A stretch of 64,000 bases of DNA from an uncultured Negativicutes bacterium. GTDB taxonomy: Bacteria; Bacillota; Negativicutes; Veillonellales; Megasphaeraceae. Below, piece after piece: positions 7,355 through 14,944 of this stretch. Every line of letters begins with the position of its first letter. The stretch's first letter is position 1. Position numbers and translations under genes: made by a program. The notes under the pieces were generated by a model. That model searched no databases. It was not told where the DNA came from and saw only the letters and a list, made by a program, of their open reading frames with translations. Location of the stretch: assembly GCA_900752195.1 (NCBI GenBank), contig CAADUJ010000006.1:124001-188000 (forward strand). Reading direction: 5' to 3'.

Positions 7355-9406
7355 TCAGCTCAATTTCTTGATATCACCTACAGGGCTGATAAGGCTGAAC
7401 GTAAGCGTCAGAAGATTCATACGGTTCTGCTTAACCTTCGGATTTTCATGCATAACCAACACGTTGTCGAGGAAGGCGTTGATTGCTTCAATTCCTTTCG
7501 ACAAAGTATGGACAGCACTCGTATAATCATATACGGCATACGCTCCGGCTACTTCCTTGGACAGCTTCTGATCTACATCATAAAGGGCCTTTTCTTCAGC
7601 CGTTTCAAAGAGACTTTCATCGACATCCGTATCTGTCGCATCTTTAATCATATTACCTACGCGCGTAAAGGCCTGGAGCAATTCATCCTGATGCATGAGA
7701 TCCGAATCGATAAGCGCATGGGCCCGTGTCACTGCTTCAGCGGCATTCAGGCTGTTGCCAGTAAGGACGCAATCTACAATATGATAATCTATAGCTTCAT
7801 CCAGGAAGATGTTCTTCAGTCGAAGGGTGAAGAATTCGTGGAGTTGAGCCATGACCGTTTCCTTCTTGGCGTCATCTGTGCCTAACAGGTCGAGGATGAA
7901 GGAAAAGACTTCACTGCAGTTGAGGTTCCAGCCGGCATCCATAAGGATATTCAAGACGCCAATGGTCTGACGACGTAATGCAAAGGGATCCTGAGAACCC
8001 GTAGGAATGAAGCCACAACTGAACATGCCCGTAATCGTATCGAATTTATCAGCAATGCAGAGGACCCGCCCCATATCGGTCTGCGGCAGGATATCGCCGG
8101 CAAAACGCGGCTGATATTGTTCATTAATGGCTTCTGCGACAGCGCTATCTTCCCCATCGATAAGGGCATATTCCTTGCCCATGACGCCCTGGAGTTCTGT
8201 AAATTCCATGACCATCTGTGAAGCCAGATCGGCCTTTGCAAGGAGAGAGGCCCGTTCGAGTTTAGAATCATCTAAAGACAAGTCCAGTTTATGATTGAGG
8301 AACGTGGTAATCTTTTCCAGACGCTTCGCTTTGTCGTACAACGTACCTAACCCATCCTGGAATACAATTTTCTTCAATTTTTCGACATTGTCTTCCAATG
8401 TATGCTTCTTGTCTTCTTCAAAGAAGAATTTTGCATCATCCAGACGAGCCCGCAGTACCCGTTCATTCCCGTGCTGTACTGTTTCAAGATGATAATCATC
8501 ACCGTTGCGGACCGTAAGGAAAAGGTTCATGAGGCTGCCATCTTTGGCACGTAATGGGAAATAACGCTGATGATCCTTCATCGGTGTAATGATGGCGGCT
8601 TCCGGAAGTTTCAGGAATTCTTCATCAAAGATTCCGCAAAGAGCTGTCGGATATTCGACGAGGAATACGACTTCTTCCAAAAGGTCGTCATCCATGATGA
8701 TGGTGCCGCCTTTTTCTTCAGCCAGCTTTTCCATGCCACTGACGATGAGGGATTTTCGTTTTTCCGGATCGACGATGAGAAAATGATCTTCACACGTCTT
8801 TTCATAGTCCTTCATGGACGGGATTGTAAAATCTCCGGTTCCCAAGAAACGATGGCCCCGACTGACATTTCCCGCATGGACTCCGGCGATTTCAAAAGGA
8901 ACGACGTCACTGCCAAAAAGGGATACGAGCCAGCGCAAGGGGCGAACAAAATGAACGTCTTTCTGGGCACCCCAGATCATGCTTTTCGGAAAACTGAGAG
9001 ATAAGACAATTTCTTTCAACAACGCCGGCAACAGCGATGCCGTTTCCACACCAGTCTTCGTTACATTGGCATAAACGTAGCCATCTTCGACGACAAGGTC
9101 TTCTACGGCAATCTTCTGGCCTCGAGCAAACCCCATGGCTGCTTTCGTCGGCTTGCCCTGGTCGTCAAAAGCGATTTTAACAGACGGTCCCTTGTTCTTG
9201 GACGATACATCAGCCTGTTTTTCAGCTACATCTGCTATGAGAAGAGCTACGCGGCGCGGCGTCCCCAGAGAGCGCACCGTACCATAGGAAATATTGGCTT
9301 CATCAAATTTCGTAGCAGCCAGTTCTTTTATTTGTGCCAAGATACTCGGCATGTAATGAGCCGGAATTTCTTCTGTCCCTATTTCGAGTAATACATCTTT
9401 GCTCAT
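7355..9406 (-). CDS. glyS: Glycine-tRNA ligase beta subunit
   Basis: Large subunit of the bacterial alpha2-beta2 glycyl-tRNA synthetase; it recognises tRNA-Gly. At 683 residues it is the expected length. The N-terminus LLEIGTEEIPAHYMP is the family signature. The central part holds the HD-like domain and the C-terminal part the anticodon-binding DALR-like region. Its start overlaps the glyQ stop by four bases (ATGA), so the two subunits are translationally coupled. Confidence 0.96.
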   Translation of the reverse strand: MSKDVLLEIGTEEIPAHYMPSILAQIKELAATKFDEANISYGTVRSLGTPRRVALLIADVAEKQADVSSKNKGPSVKIAFDDQGKPTKAAMGFARGQKIAVEDLVVEDGYVYANVTKTGVETASLLPALLKEIVLSLSFPKSMIWGAQKDVHFVRPLRWLVSLFGSDVVPFEIAGVHAGNVSRGHRFLGTGDFTIPSMKDYEKTCEDHFLIVDPEKRKSLIVSGMEKLAEEKGGTIIMDDDLLEEVVFLVEYPTALCGIFDEEFLKLPEAAIITPMKDHQRYFPLRAKDGSLMNLFLTVRNGDDYHLETVQHGNERVLRARLDDAKFFFEEDKKHTLEDNVEKLKKIVFQDGLGTLYDKAKRLEKITTFLNHKLDLSLDDSKLERASLLAKADLASQMVMEFTELQGVMGKEYALIDGEDSAVAEAINEQYQPRFAGDILPQTDMGRVLCIADKFDTITGMFSCGFIPTGSQDPFALRRQTIGVLNILMDAGWNLNCSEVFSFILDLLGTDDAKKETVMAQLHEFFTLRLKNIFLDEAIDYHIVDCVLTGNSLNAAEAVTRAHALIDSDLMHQDELLQAFTRVGNMIKDATDTDVDESLFETAEEKALYDVDQKLSKEVAGAYAVYDYTSAVHTLSKGIEAINAFLDNVLVMHENPKVKQNRMNLLTLTFSLISPVGDIKKLS

Positions 9407-10293
9407 TTGTTTTCACCTTCCTTGTTTTCCTTCAACATGGGGAACCCTAATTTTTCCCGCTGTTCCAAGTATGCGCGGGCACAACGGCGGGCCAGGTTAC
9501 GAACACGGCCGATAAAAGCAGCGCGTTCGCTGACACTGATAGCACCGCGGGCATCTAAGAGATTGAATGTATGAGAACATTTCAAGGCATAGTCATATGC
9601 CGGAAGGACGAAGCCCGCTTCAATAATGCGAATGGCTTCTGCTTCATAGAGGTCAAACAGATGGAACAAGAGCGTAGCATCGCTTACGTCAAACGCATAC
9701 GATGACTGTTCAAATTCATTCTGGTGGAAAATGTCACCGTACGTTACACCATCCGTCCATACGAGGTCATACACGTTATCGACGCCCTGGATGTACATGG
9801 CAAGACGTTCCATGCCATATGTAATTTCCGAGGAAACAGGGAACACATCGATCCCGCCGACTTGCTGAAAATACGTGAATTGGGTGACTTCCATCCCGTC
9901 AAGCCATACTTCCCAGCCTAATCCCCAGGCACCAAGTGTCGGTGATTCCCAGTTATCTTCAACAAAGCGGATATCGTGTTCCTTCGGATTGATACCGAGG
10001 ACTTCCAAACTTTCCAGATACAATTCCTGGATGTTATCAGGGCTCGGTTTGCAGATAACCTGGAACTGATGATGCTGATACAGGCGGTTCGGATTATCGC
10101 CATAACGGCCGTCAGCAGGACGGCGTGACGGTTCTACATATGCGACGTGCCACGGTTCCGGTCCCAATGTACGCAAAAATGTTGCCGGGTTCATGGTCCC
10201 TGCCCCTTTTTCTACATCATACGGTTCCTGAATGATGCAGCCATGGGAAGACCAAAATTTCTTCAATGCAAATATCATTTCCTGAAAATTCAT
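9403..10293 (-). CDS. glyQ: Glycine-tRNA ligase alpha subunit
   Basis: Catalytic subunit of heterotetrameric glycyl-tRNA synthetase: activates glycine with ATP. The 296 residues include the class II motifs around EPYDVEKGAGTMNPATFLR, the HHQFQVICKPSP segment and the GWEVWLDGMEVTQFTYFQQ segment typical of GlyQ. The start is supported by AGGAGG nine bases upstream. It is the first gene of the glyQ-glyS operon and is preceded by a T-box leader. Confidence 0.97.
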   Translation of the reverse strand: MNFQEMIFALKKFWSSHGCIIQEPYDVEKGAGTMNPATFLRTLGPEPWHVAYVEPSRRPADGRYGDNPNRLYQHHQFQVICKPSPDNIQELYLESLEVLGINPKEHDIRFVEDNWESPTLGAWGLGWEVWLDGMEVTQFTYFQQVGGIDVFPVSSEITYGMERLAMYIQGVDNVYDLVWTDGVTYGDIFHQNEFEQSSYAFDVSDATLLFHLFDLYEAEAIRIIEAGFVLPAYDYALKCSHTFNLLDARGAISVSERAAFIGRVRNLARRCARAYLEQREKLGFPMLKENKEGENK

Positions 10294-10313
10294 GGATCTA
10301 ACCTCCTGTACAC

Positions 10314-10540
10314 TAAAAAAAGTCCCTGTAGCATCACAATAATGCTACAGGGACGAGTCAGCAAAACCCGCGGTTCCACCCTGATTGGTCGAAAGACCCG
10401 CTTCATTGGGTGCGGCCATACACACATACGCTTCCTGCCGCAGCCTCCGGAATGCCTTCGATGACAATAAACGGCTTTCACTGCCCCGTTTTCGCTGCTA
10501 CCCATCTACTTATTTCCTTCATAGGCTTCTATTTGTACGT
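10314..10540 (-). promoter_or_regulatory. T-box leader of glyQS
   Basis: The conserved T-box sequence AGGGTGGAACCGCGGG is present on the minus strand (10367-10382). Downstream is the competing terminator: GTCCCTGTAGCAT and ATGCTACAGGGAC form a 13-base stem followed by TTTTTTT (10314-10354). Uncharged tRNA-Gly would bind the leader and favour the antiterminator, so glyQS is expressed when glycine charging falls. I did not assign the specifier codon with certainty. Confidence 0.93.
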
Positions 10541-10545
10541 TTCAA

Positions 10546-10574
10546 ATGATAGCAAATAAGACGCTTCTTGTCAA
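10546..10574 (-). promoter_or_regulatory. Promoter of glyQS
   Basis: A consensus TTGACA (10569-10574) and TATCAT (10546-10551) are separated by exactly 17 bases, at the upstream end of the T-box leader. Confidence 0.8.
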
Positions 10575-10580
10575 CGCAAA

Positions 10581-10614
10581 GAACCTGCAAAAAGATACCT
10601 CTTCTTGCAGGTTC
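10581..10614 (-). terminator. Hairpin behind the aminotransferase gene
   Basis: GAACCTGCAA and TTGCAGGTTC form a perfect 10-base stem, followed on the minus strand by TTTGCG. The short U-run makes it a moderate terminator between the aminotransferase operon and the glyQS promoter. The 117 bases between it and the aminotransferase stop (10732) hold nothing I recognise. Confidence 0.6.
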
Positions 10615-10731
10615 CATTCATAGGTGTGAACTATGGCATATAAGACAGGAACGTGGTAGACCTGTATCTAACTAACTGTGACAGTTTGCCTTCACCTGAG
10701 GCACGCATATACAGTTCCCCATTCCTAACTA

Positions 10732-11922
10732 TTACAGTTTAGCTACTTCTTCTGTAAGAACTGCACCTAAGCGTTTTACGCCTTCGACAATACGATCTTC
10801 CGGCATGTTCGAATAGTTCATGCGGAAATGGTTTTCGCCGCCGCCATTCGGATAGAACGGGCCGCCCGGTACATAGGCCACTTTCTTTTCCAGTACCTTC
10901 GGCATAATCACTTTAGCATCCATGCCTTCCGGCATAGTAACCCATGTAAAGAGACCGCCTTCAGGATGCGTAAAGGTGCATTCTTTCGGGAAGCATTCTG
11001 CCATCGTATTGAGCATGAGGTCACGACGGTTGCCATACAGATTGACAATCTTCTTGATATGTGCATCAATGTCAAACATATCAAGGAAGTACGATACCTG
11101 GCGCTGACCAAAAGACGAGCACTGTAAGTCAGAAGCCTGTTTGTATTTAACGCATTTATCAATGATTTCCGGATTAGCTACCATCCAGGCGATACGCAGG
11201 CCAGGCATCATGATTTTCGAGAACGAACCGAGGAAAATGATATTGCCCTTTGTATCCATGGATTTAAGGGACGGAACCTTTTCTCCATCAAAACGGAGTT
11301 CGCCATACGGATCATCTTCGATAACCGGGAAATCATACTGGTTGATGAGGTCTAAGAATGCTTTTCTCCGTTCCATAGGCCACGTAATACCCGTTGGGTT
11401 CTGGAATTCCGGAATGACGTAGCAGAGTCTGATGCGATCGCCGTATTCCTTCAAGATAGCTTCTAATTTTTCAGGGATGACGCCCTTTTCATCTGTTGGC
11501 ATTTCAATGAATTTAGGTCCGCACAGTTTAAACGCATTCAATGCACCAAGATATGTCGGGCTTTCAACGAGAATAATATCGCCAGGATTTACGAAAATCT
11601 GAGGCAGATAGAACAGGCCTTGCTGGGATCCAGATGTAATGAATACTTCTTCCGGTTTACAATCTACCATGAAGGATTTCTTCATGCGTTTGCAAATATG
11701 TTCGCGCAACGGGTCATAGCCTTCTGTCGTTCCGTACTGTACAGCAGCCCGTCCTTCTTTGTCGATTACCGCCATGTCAACCTGCTTGAGTTGTTCCAAT
11801 GGGAACAGTTCCGGTGCCGGCAGGCCGCCTGCGAACGAGATGATATCAGGCTGTGCTGTTAATTTAAGCAGTTCACGGATTTCGGAGGCTCTCAAGCCCA
11901 TTGCAAGATCAGAAAATTTCAT
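10732..11922 (-). CDS. PLP-dependent aminotransferase (class I fold, LysN/aromatic-acid type)
   Basis: Transfers amino groups between amino acids and 2-oxo acids using pyridoxal phosphate. The 396 residues show SFAGGLPAPELFP near 30, YGTTEGYDPLREHI near 65, TSGSQQGL near 100, PEFQNPTGITW near 170, and LGSFSKIMMPGLRIAW, whose SFSK lysine would hold the cofactor. This pattern is that of 2-aminoadipate, aromatic or branched-chain aminotransferases, often annotated as PLP-dependent or MocR-fold aminotransferase without the DNA-binding domain. The substrate cannot be set from sequence. Start at ATG 11922 (MKFSDLAMG) because AGGAG lies nine bases upstream; the ATG at 11928 is only three bases from it. 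Confidence 0.88.
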   Translation of the reverse strand: MKFSDLAMGLRASEIRELLKLTAQPDIISFAGGLPAPELFPLEQLKQVDMAVIDKEGRAAVQYGTTEGYDPLREHICKRMKKSFMVDCKPEEVFITSGSQQGLFYLPQIFVNPGDIILVESPTYLGALNAFKLCGPKFIEMPTDEKGVIPEKLEAILKEYGDRIRLCYVIPEFQNPTGITWPMERRKAFLDLINQYDFPVIEDDPYGELRFDGEKVPSLKSMDTKGNIIFLGSFSKIMMPGLRIAWMVANPEIIDKCVKYKQASDLQCSSFGQRQVSYFLDMFDIDAHIKKIVNLYGNRRDLMLNTMAECFPKECTFTHPEGGLFTWVTMPEGMDAKVIMPKVLEKKVAYVPGGPFYPNGGGENHFRMNYSNMPEDRIVEGVKRLGAVLTEEVAKL

Positions 11923-11972
11923 GTACATTCACTCCTTCTAAATAAGTACTACACACCTTGTTTTATGACTAT

Positions 11973-12050
11973 ATTATATCATCATTATGCATAAACTTCA
12001 ATTTAAGATAGCGGAAAATAGATTAAAATTAGATTAAAATTTAATTAAAA
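11973..12050 (-). promoter_or_regulatory. Promoter and AT-rich direct repeats upstream of the aminotransferase
   Basis: TTGAAG (11996-12001) and TATAAT (11973-11978) are separated by 17 bases. Just upstream (12021-12050) the decamer TTTTAATCTA occurs twice in tandem, followed by a related AATTAAAAC stretch. These could be an UP element or binding sites for a regulator. Confidence 0.55.
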
Positions 12051-12101
12051 CTTGCTGTATATTGCAAAAACTTTTTAAACAAAAAAAGACTGGATAATAA
12101 G

Positions 12102-12138
12102 TAAAAATAGCCCTCTTCTTAAAAAAAAGAGGGCTATC
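12102..12138 (-). terminator. Terminator of the carbamoyltransferase gene
   Basis: GATAGCCCTCTT and AAGAGGGCTAT form a stem, followed by TTTTT on the minus strand, eight bases behind the stop codon. Confidence 0.88.
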
Positions 12139-12145
12139 ATCAGAT

Positions 12146-13087
12146 TTACCAATTATATTTTCCGGTGATCAAATAGACGAGAAGACCTTTTTCAGCATGA
12201 CGACGATTTTCAGCTTCGTCGAGAATGGTTTCAAGGTGGGCATCGACGACATCTTGTGTAATCTCATACCCCGGATGGATAGGCATATCATGAAATACCA
12301 TCGTATCCGTGCCAGCCATAAGGTCTGCATCTATCTGGTACGGCATCATGAGGGAAATGATACTATCTTTTTTCTTCTTGTAATCAGGATTGGTGAAAAA
12401 TTCCATGTCTACCCATGTATCGGTGTAGACGCAATCCACATCGGCAACAACCTTTTTCAAGTCTGCTTTGGATATGTCCGTAGGCAATTCTTCATAGCAA
12501 CCAGTTGCCTTCAAGGTATCGTAGAACGAATCATCTACATCCATGACCTGACTAAAAGGCGTTAGACCATACATGTGACCGCCTAGTTTGGCAACGATTT
12601 CGCTTACAGAATTATAGGTGTTATTTTTTGCGCCAATATAGAGAACGTTTACATCAAAGCGGCCTGTCTTTTCATAGAGCGTCAGCATATCTGCCAGTGC
12701 CTGAGAGGGATGGAATGTATTATCACACCCATTGATGACGGGGACCGTCGAAGCTTTCATAAAGGCTTTTGTCGTTTCGGCCTTCTTGAACCGTCCCATG
12801 ATGCAATCGACATTGCGTCCCACGTATTTGACTTCACTCGTCAAATCACCAATAGTGAAGTTGCTGTCTTTCCAAAGTTGGTTATACGCGTTTCCCCCTA
12901 ATTCTTCCATGCCTATATTGAAGGATAAATAGGTCCGATTCGATGTCTTTTCAAAAAGTGTATATAATTTCTTCCCCTCAAGAATGTGAGAAAAGACCTT
13001 CTGGTTCTGTTTAATCTTTTCAGCCAGTAGTAAAATCCCTTTCAATTCATCCACTGTATACTCAGCAAAACTGTTTATATGTTTCAT
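12146..13087 (-). CDS. Aspartate/ornithine carbamoyltransferase-fold protein with altered active site
   Basis: The 313 residues have the layout of the carbamoyltransferase family: N-terminal carbamoyl-phosphate domain, TFHPSQALADMLT (the HPxQxLAD motif) near 127, and a second domain with DCVYTDTWVDM near 220. Two usual motifs are changed: the phosphate loop STRTR reads TSNRTY near 50, and the HCLP loop reads HDMPIHPG near 266. The product therefore need not be citrulline, and it may use another amine or be inactive. It is single, with its own promoter and terminator; no arginine biosynthesis or deiminase genes are adjacent. AGGTG seven bases upstream supports the start. Confidence 0.75.
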   Translation of the reverse strand: MKHINSFAEYTVDELKGILLLAEKIKQNQKVFSHILEGKKLYTLFEKTSNRTYLSFNIGMEELGGNAYNQLWKDSNFTIGDLTSEVKYVGRNVDCIMGRFKKAETTKAFMKASTVPVINGCDNTFHPSQALADMLTLYEKTGRFDVNVLYIGAKNNTYNSVSEIVAKLGGHMYGLTPFSQVMDVDDSFYDTLKATGCYEELPTDISKADLKKVVADVDCVYTDTWVDMEFFTNPDYKKKKDSIISLMMPYQIDADLMAGTDTMVFHDMPIHPGYEITQDVVDAHLETILDEAENRRHAEKGLLVYLITGKYNW

Positions 13088-13140
13088 GTGTAAACACCTG
13101 CCCCTTCCTATCTCCCTATTACTTCAAAAAAACTGTGTAT

Positions 13141-13169
13141 ATAATAGCATACTTATCCAATATTTTCAA
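13141..13169 (-). promoter_or_regulatory. Promoter of the carbamoyltransferase gene
   Basis: TTGAAA (13164-13169) and TATTAT (13141-13146) are separated by 17 bases, 54 bases upstream of the start codon. Confidence 0.7.
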
Positions 13170-13212
13170 GTGTTTATTCATATTTTATGCAAAAAACGAT
13201 TCAGGGCAAATA

Positions 13213-13243
13213 AAAAACCGGCAACACTGAGGTTACCGGTTAA
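13213..13243 (-). terminator. Terminator of the cold-shock gene
   Basis: AACCGGTAAC and GTTGCCGGTT pair with one mismatch and are followed by TTTTTT on the minus strand, about 25 bases behind the csp stop. Confidence 0.8.
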
Positions 13244-13267
13244 AAGGTCTATATCTCTATTTCACAC

Positions 13268-13468
13268 TTAGGCTTTCACTACGTTAGCTGCCTGAGGTCC
13301 ACGAGCGCCTTCTACGATATCGAATTCAACTTCCTGACCTTCTGTCAAGGATTTGAATCCATCTTCCTGAATGGCAGAAAAATGTACGAATACATCGCCT
13401 GCATTGTCTTCTCTTTCAATGAAGCCATAACCTTTTTCTGCGCTGAACCATTTAACTTTACCGTGCAT
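13268..13468 (-). CDS. Cold-shock protein (CspA family)
   Basis: A 66-residue single-stranded nucleic-acid-binding OB fold that acts as an RNA chaperone. It shows both RNP motifs, KGYGFI and VFVHFSAI, and the N-terminus MHGKVKWFSAEKG. Length and sequence are typical of CspA/B/C/D proteins; which paralogue cannot be said. AGGAGG lies upstream of the start, with a 54-base leader after its promoter. Confidence 0.95.
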   Translation of the reverse strand: MHGKVKWFSAEKGYGFIEREDNAGDVFVHFSAIQEDGFKSLTEGQEVEFDIVEGARGPQAANVVKA

Positions 13469-13521
13469 AACAAAATCCTCCTAAAAAAAACATATGCAGC
13501 TAATTTCTAGCTCTGTGAAAT

Positions 13522-13550
13522 AGTTTATCATAATAATTTCTAAATGTCAA
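13522..13550 (-). promoter_or_regulatory. Promoter of the cold-shock gene
   Basis: TTGACA (13545-13550) and TAAACT (13522-13527) are separated by 17 bases. No long cold-shock leader (over 100 bases) is present. Confidence 0.75.
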
Positions 13551-13592
13551 CCATGCCTGGCTTGCATATATTATCTAATTTACTAATTCTAC

Positions 13593-13628
13593 GAAAAAAG
13601 AACCTTATCAAATGATAAAGTTCTTTTA
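13593..13628 (-). terminator. Terminator of tRNA-Lys
   Basis: AAAAGAACTTTATCA and TGATAAGGTTCTTTTTT form a long stem with a T tail on the minus strand, about 12 bases behind the tRNA 3' end. Confidence 0.85.
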
Positions 13629-13638
13629 CGATTCAAAT

Positions 13639-13714
13639 TGGTGGACCATCAGGGGTTCGAACCCTGGACACCCTGATTAAGAGTCAGGTGCTCTGCCAGC
13701 TGAGCTAATGGTCC
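13639..13714 (-). tRNA. tRNA-Lys (anticodon CTT)
   Basis: A 76-base cloverleaf including an encoded CCA. The acceptor stem is GGACCAT/ATGGTCC with discriminator A. The D arm is AGCTCAGCTGGCAGAGC, the anticodon stem-loop is CCTGA-CTCTTAA-TCAGG (anticodon CTT, reads AAG), and the T arm is CAGGG-TTCGAAC-CCCTG. It has its own promoter and terminator. Confidence 0.97.
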
Positions 13715-13759
13715 ATGTCTTGTTGTCATCTTGTGTTCTGCTTGCTGAGCACATTGAAT

Positions 13760-13788
13760 ATAATACACTATTTAGCTGAATAATGCAA
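13760..13788 (-). promoter_or_regulatory. Promoter of tRNA-Lys
   Basis: TTGCAT (13783-13788) and TATTAT (13760-13765) are separated by 17 bases, 45 bases upstream of the tRNA. Confidence 0.7.
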
Positions 13789-13889
13789 GTACTTTTTTTA
13801 CTATTTTCTGATTATTTTGTAATCACCATTCTTCCCATTTCAGCACTAAACACGTTCCACAATATGCAGCGCATGTCCCGCCATAACTA

Positions 13890-13926
13890 AAAAGACTGTG
13901 CAACTTCTTTCGTTGCACAGTCTTTT
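13890..13926 (-). terminator. Terminator of the alaS-ireB-ruvX-DUF1292 operon
   Basis: AAAAGACTGTGCAAC and GTTGCACAGTCTTTT form a 15-base stem around a small loop, with a T tail, directly behind the DUF1292 stop. Confidence 0.93.
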
Positions 13927-13928
13927 AC

Positions 13929-14228
13929 TTACTCCTGCATGTCCTGGAGCATTTCATTATAGATTTTAGAGACCGCATCGAATTCGGCATCTGTCGGAGC
14001 TACGTATACGACTTCGCCAGCTTCATCATCCATTTTTGCGATGATAGCATCGACATCGACTTCTTCTCCATCAGGAATGACGTCATCTTCTCCCTCTATA
14101 TAGGGGATAAGGACAGCGAAGGTTTTACCATCATATTCGATAGTAAGATCTTCCATATAATACTCTTCGTGGCCGTCTTCGTCTGTGAGAGTCACTAATT
14201 CTACTTCTTCCAATACATCTTCTGCCAT
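13929..14228 (-). CDS. DUF1292 (YrzB-like) protein
   Basis: A 99-residue, strongly acidic protein with the family pattern VTLTDEDGHEEYYMEDLTIEYDGK. In Firmicutes it follows ruvX and ireB (YrzL-YrrK-YrzB in Bacillus); its function is unknown. I start at ATG 14228 (MAEDVLEE), since GGAGG lies five bases upstream. That Shine-Dalgarno is inside the last codons of ruvX, so the genes are tightly coupled. Confidence 0.88.
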   Translation of the reverse strand: MAEDVLEEVELVTLTDEDGHEEYYMEDLTIEYDGKTFAVLIPYIEGEDDVIPDGEEVDVDAIIAKMDDEAGEVVYVAPTDAEFDAVSKIYNEMLQDMQE

Positions 14229-14229
14229 A

Positions 14230-14646
14230 TTAACCTCCATGAGCGTCTAAATAATTTTGCAGTATAAGTATAGCCGCCATTTTGTCGATATATTGCTTCC
14301 TCTTTTCCCGACGGACACCGCCCTCCATGAGGACCTGTTCAGCCATAACCGTCGTCAGCCGTTCATCCCAGTAGACGATATCCATCGCTGGCATAGTTTT
14401 TTTCAAATCATCGACAAATAGCTCTATTTTAGCCATATTTTCGCTGTTGTCGCCGTTCATATGACGAGGTTTCCCAACAACAATGCGATGTACCTCTTTT
14501 TCTTTTACGATGTCCTTCAGGCGGGCAATATCCTTTTCCTTCGACTGGCGCTTGATGGTTTCCAAACCTTGTGCAGTCATGAGGAGTGCATCGCTACATG
14601 CTACGCCGATTGTCTTTGAACCGACATCTAATCCTAAAATTCTCAT
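14230..14646 (-). CDS. ruvX: Holliday junction resolvase-like protein YqgF/RuvX
   Basis: A 138-residue RNase H-fold nuclease implicated in Holliday-junction resolution and in pre-16S rRNA 5' processing. It has GLDVGSKTIGVACSD at the N-terminus (catalytic Asp), VGKPRHMNGDNSENM in the middle, and WDERLTTVMAE with the third acidic site. Its place between ireB and the DUF1292 gene is the standard Firmicutes order. Confidence 0.94.
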   Translation of the reverse strand: MRILGLDVGSKTIGVACSDALLMTAQGLETIKRQSKEKDIARLKDIVKEKEVHRIVVGKPRHMNGDNSENMAKIELFVDDLKKTMPAMDIVYWDERLTTVMAEQVLMEGGVRREKRKQYIDKMAAILILQNYLDAHGG

Positions 14647-14652
14647 CGTTAT

Positions 14653-14913
14653 TTACAAATTACGTTGCTTAACATAGGAACGGACTAATTCTTCAATCAA
14701 TTCATCCCGTTCGATACGGCGGATATTGCTACGAGCGTTATTGTGGCTCGTAATATAGGTCGGATCTCCAGAAAGGAGATAGCCTACAATCTGGTTAATC
14801 GGATTATATCCTTTTTCTTCCAGAGCATGATATACATCTTCCAGAATCATCGAAGCTACTGTTTGTTCTTCATTGCGATTCTGGACAATCATGGTTTCAT
14901 CACTAATTGCCAT
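14653..14913 (-). CDS. ireB: IreB family regulatory phosphoprotein (DUF965)
   Basis: A small dimeric protein that in Enterococcus is phosphorylated by the IreK Ser/Thr kinase and affects cephalosporin tolerance. It shows SMILEDVYHALEEKGYNPI and QIVGYLLSGDPTYITSHNNA, the family hallmark. I start at ATG 14913 (MAISDETM), nine bases after AAAGGAT; an upstream GTG at 14922 touches that site. The product is 86 residues. Its stop is six bases before ruvX. Confidence 0.93.
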   Translation of the reverse strand: MAISDETMIVQNRNEEQTVASMILEDVYHALEEKGYNPINQIVGYLLSGDPTYITSHNNARSNIRRIERDELIEELVRSYVKQRNL

Positions 14914-14944
14914 ATCACTCACATCCTTTACGCGCCAGGATGGC

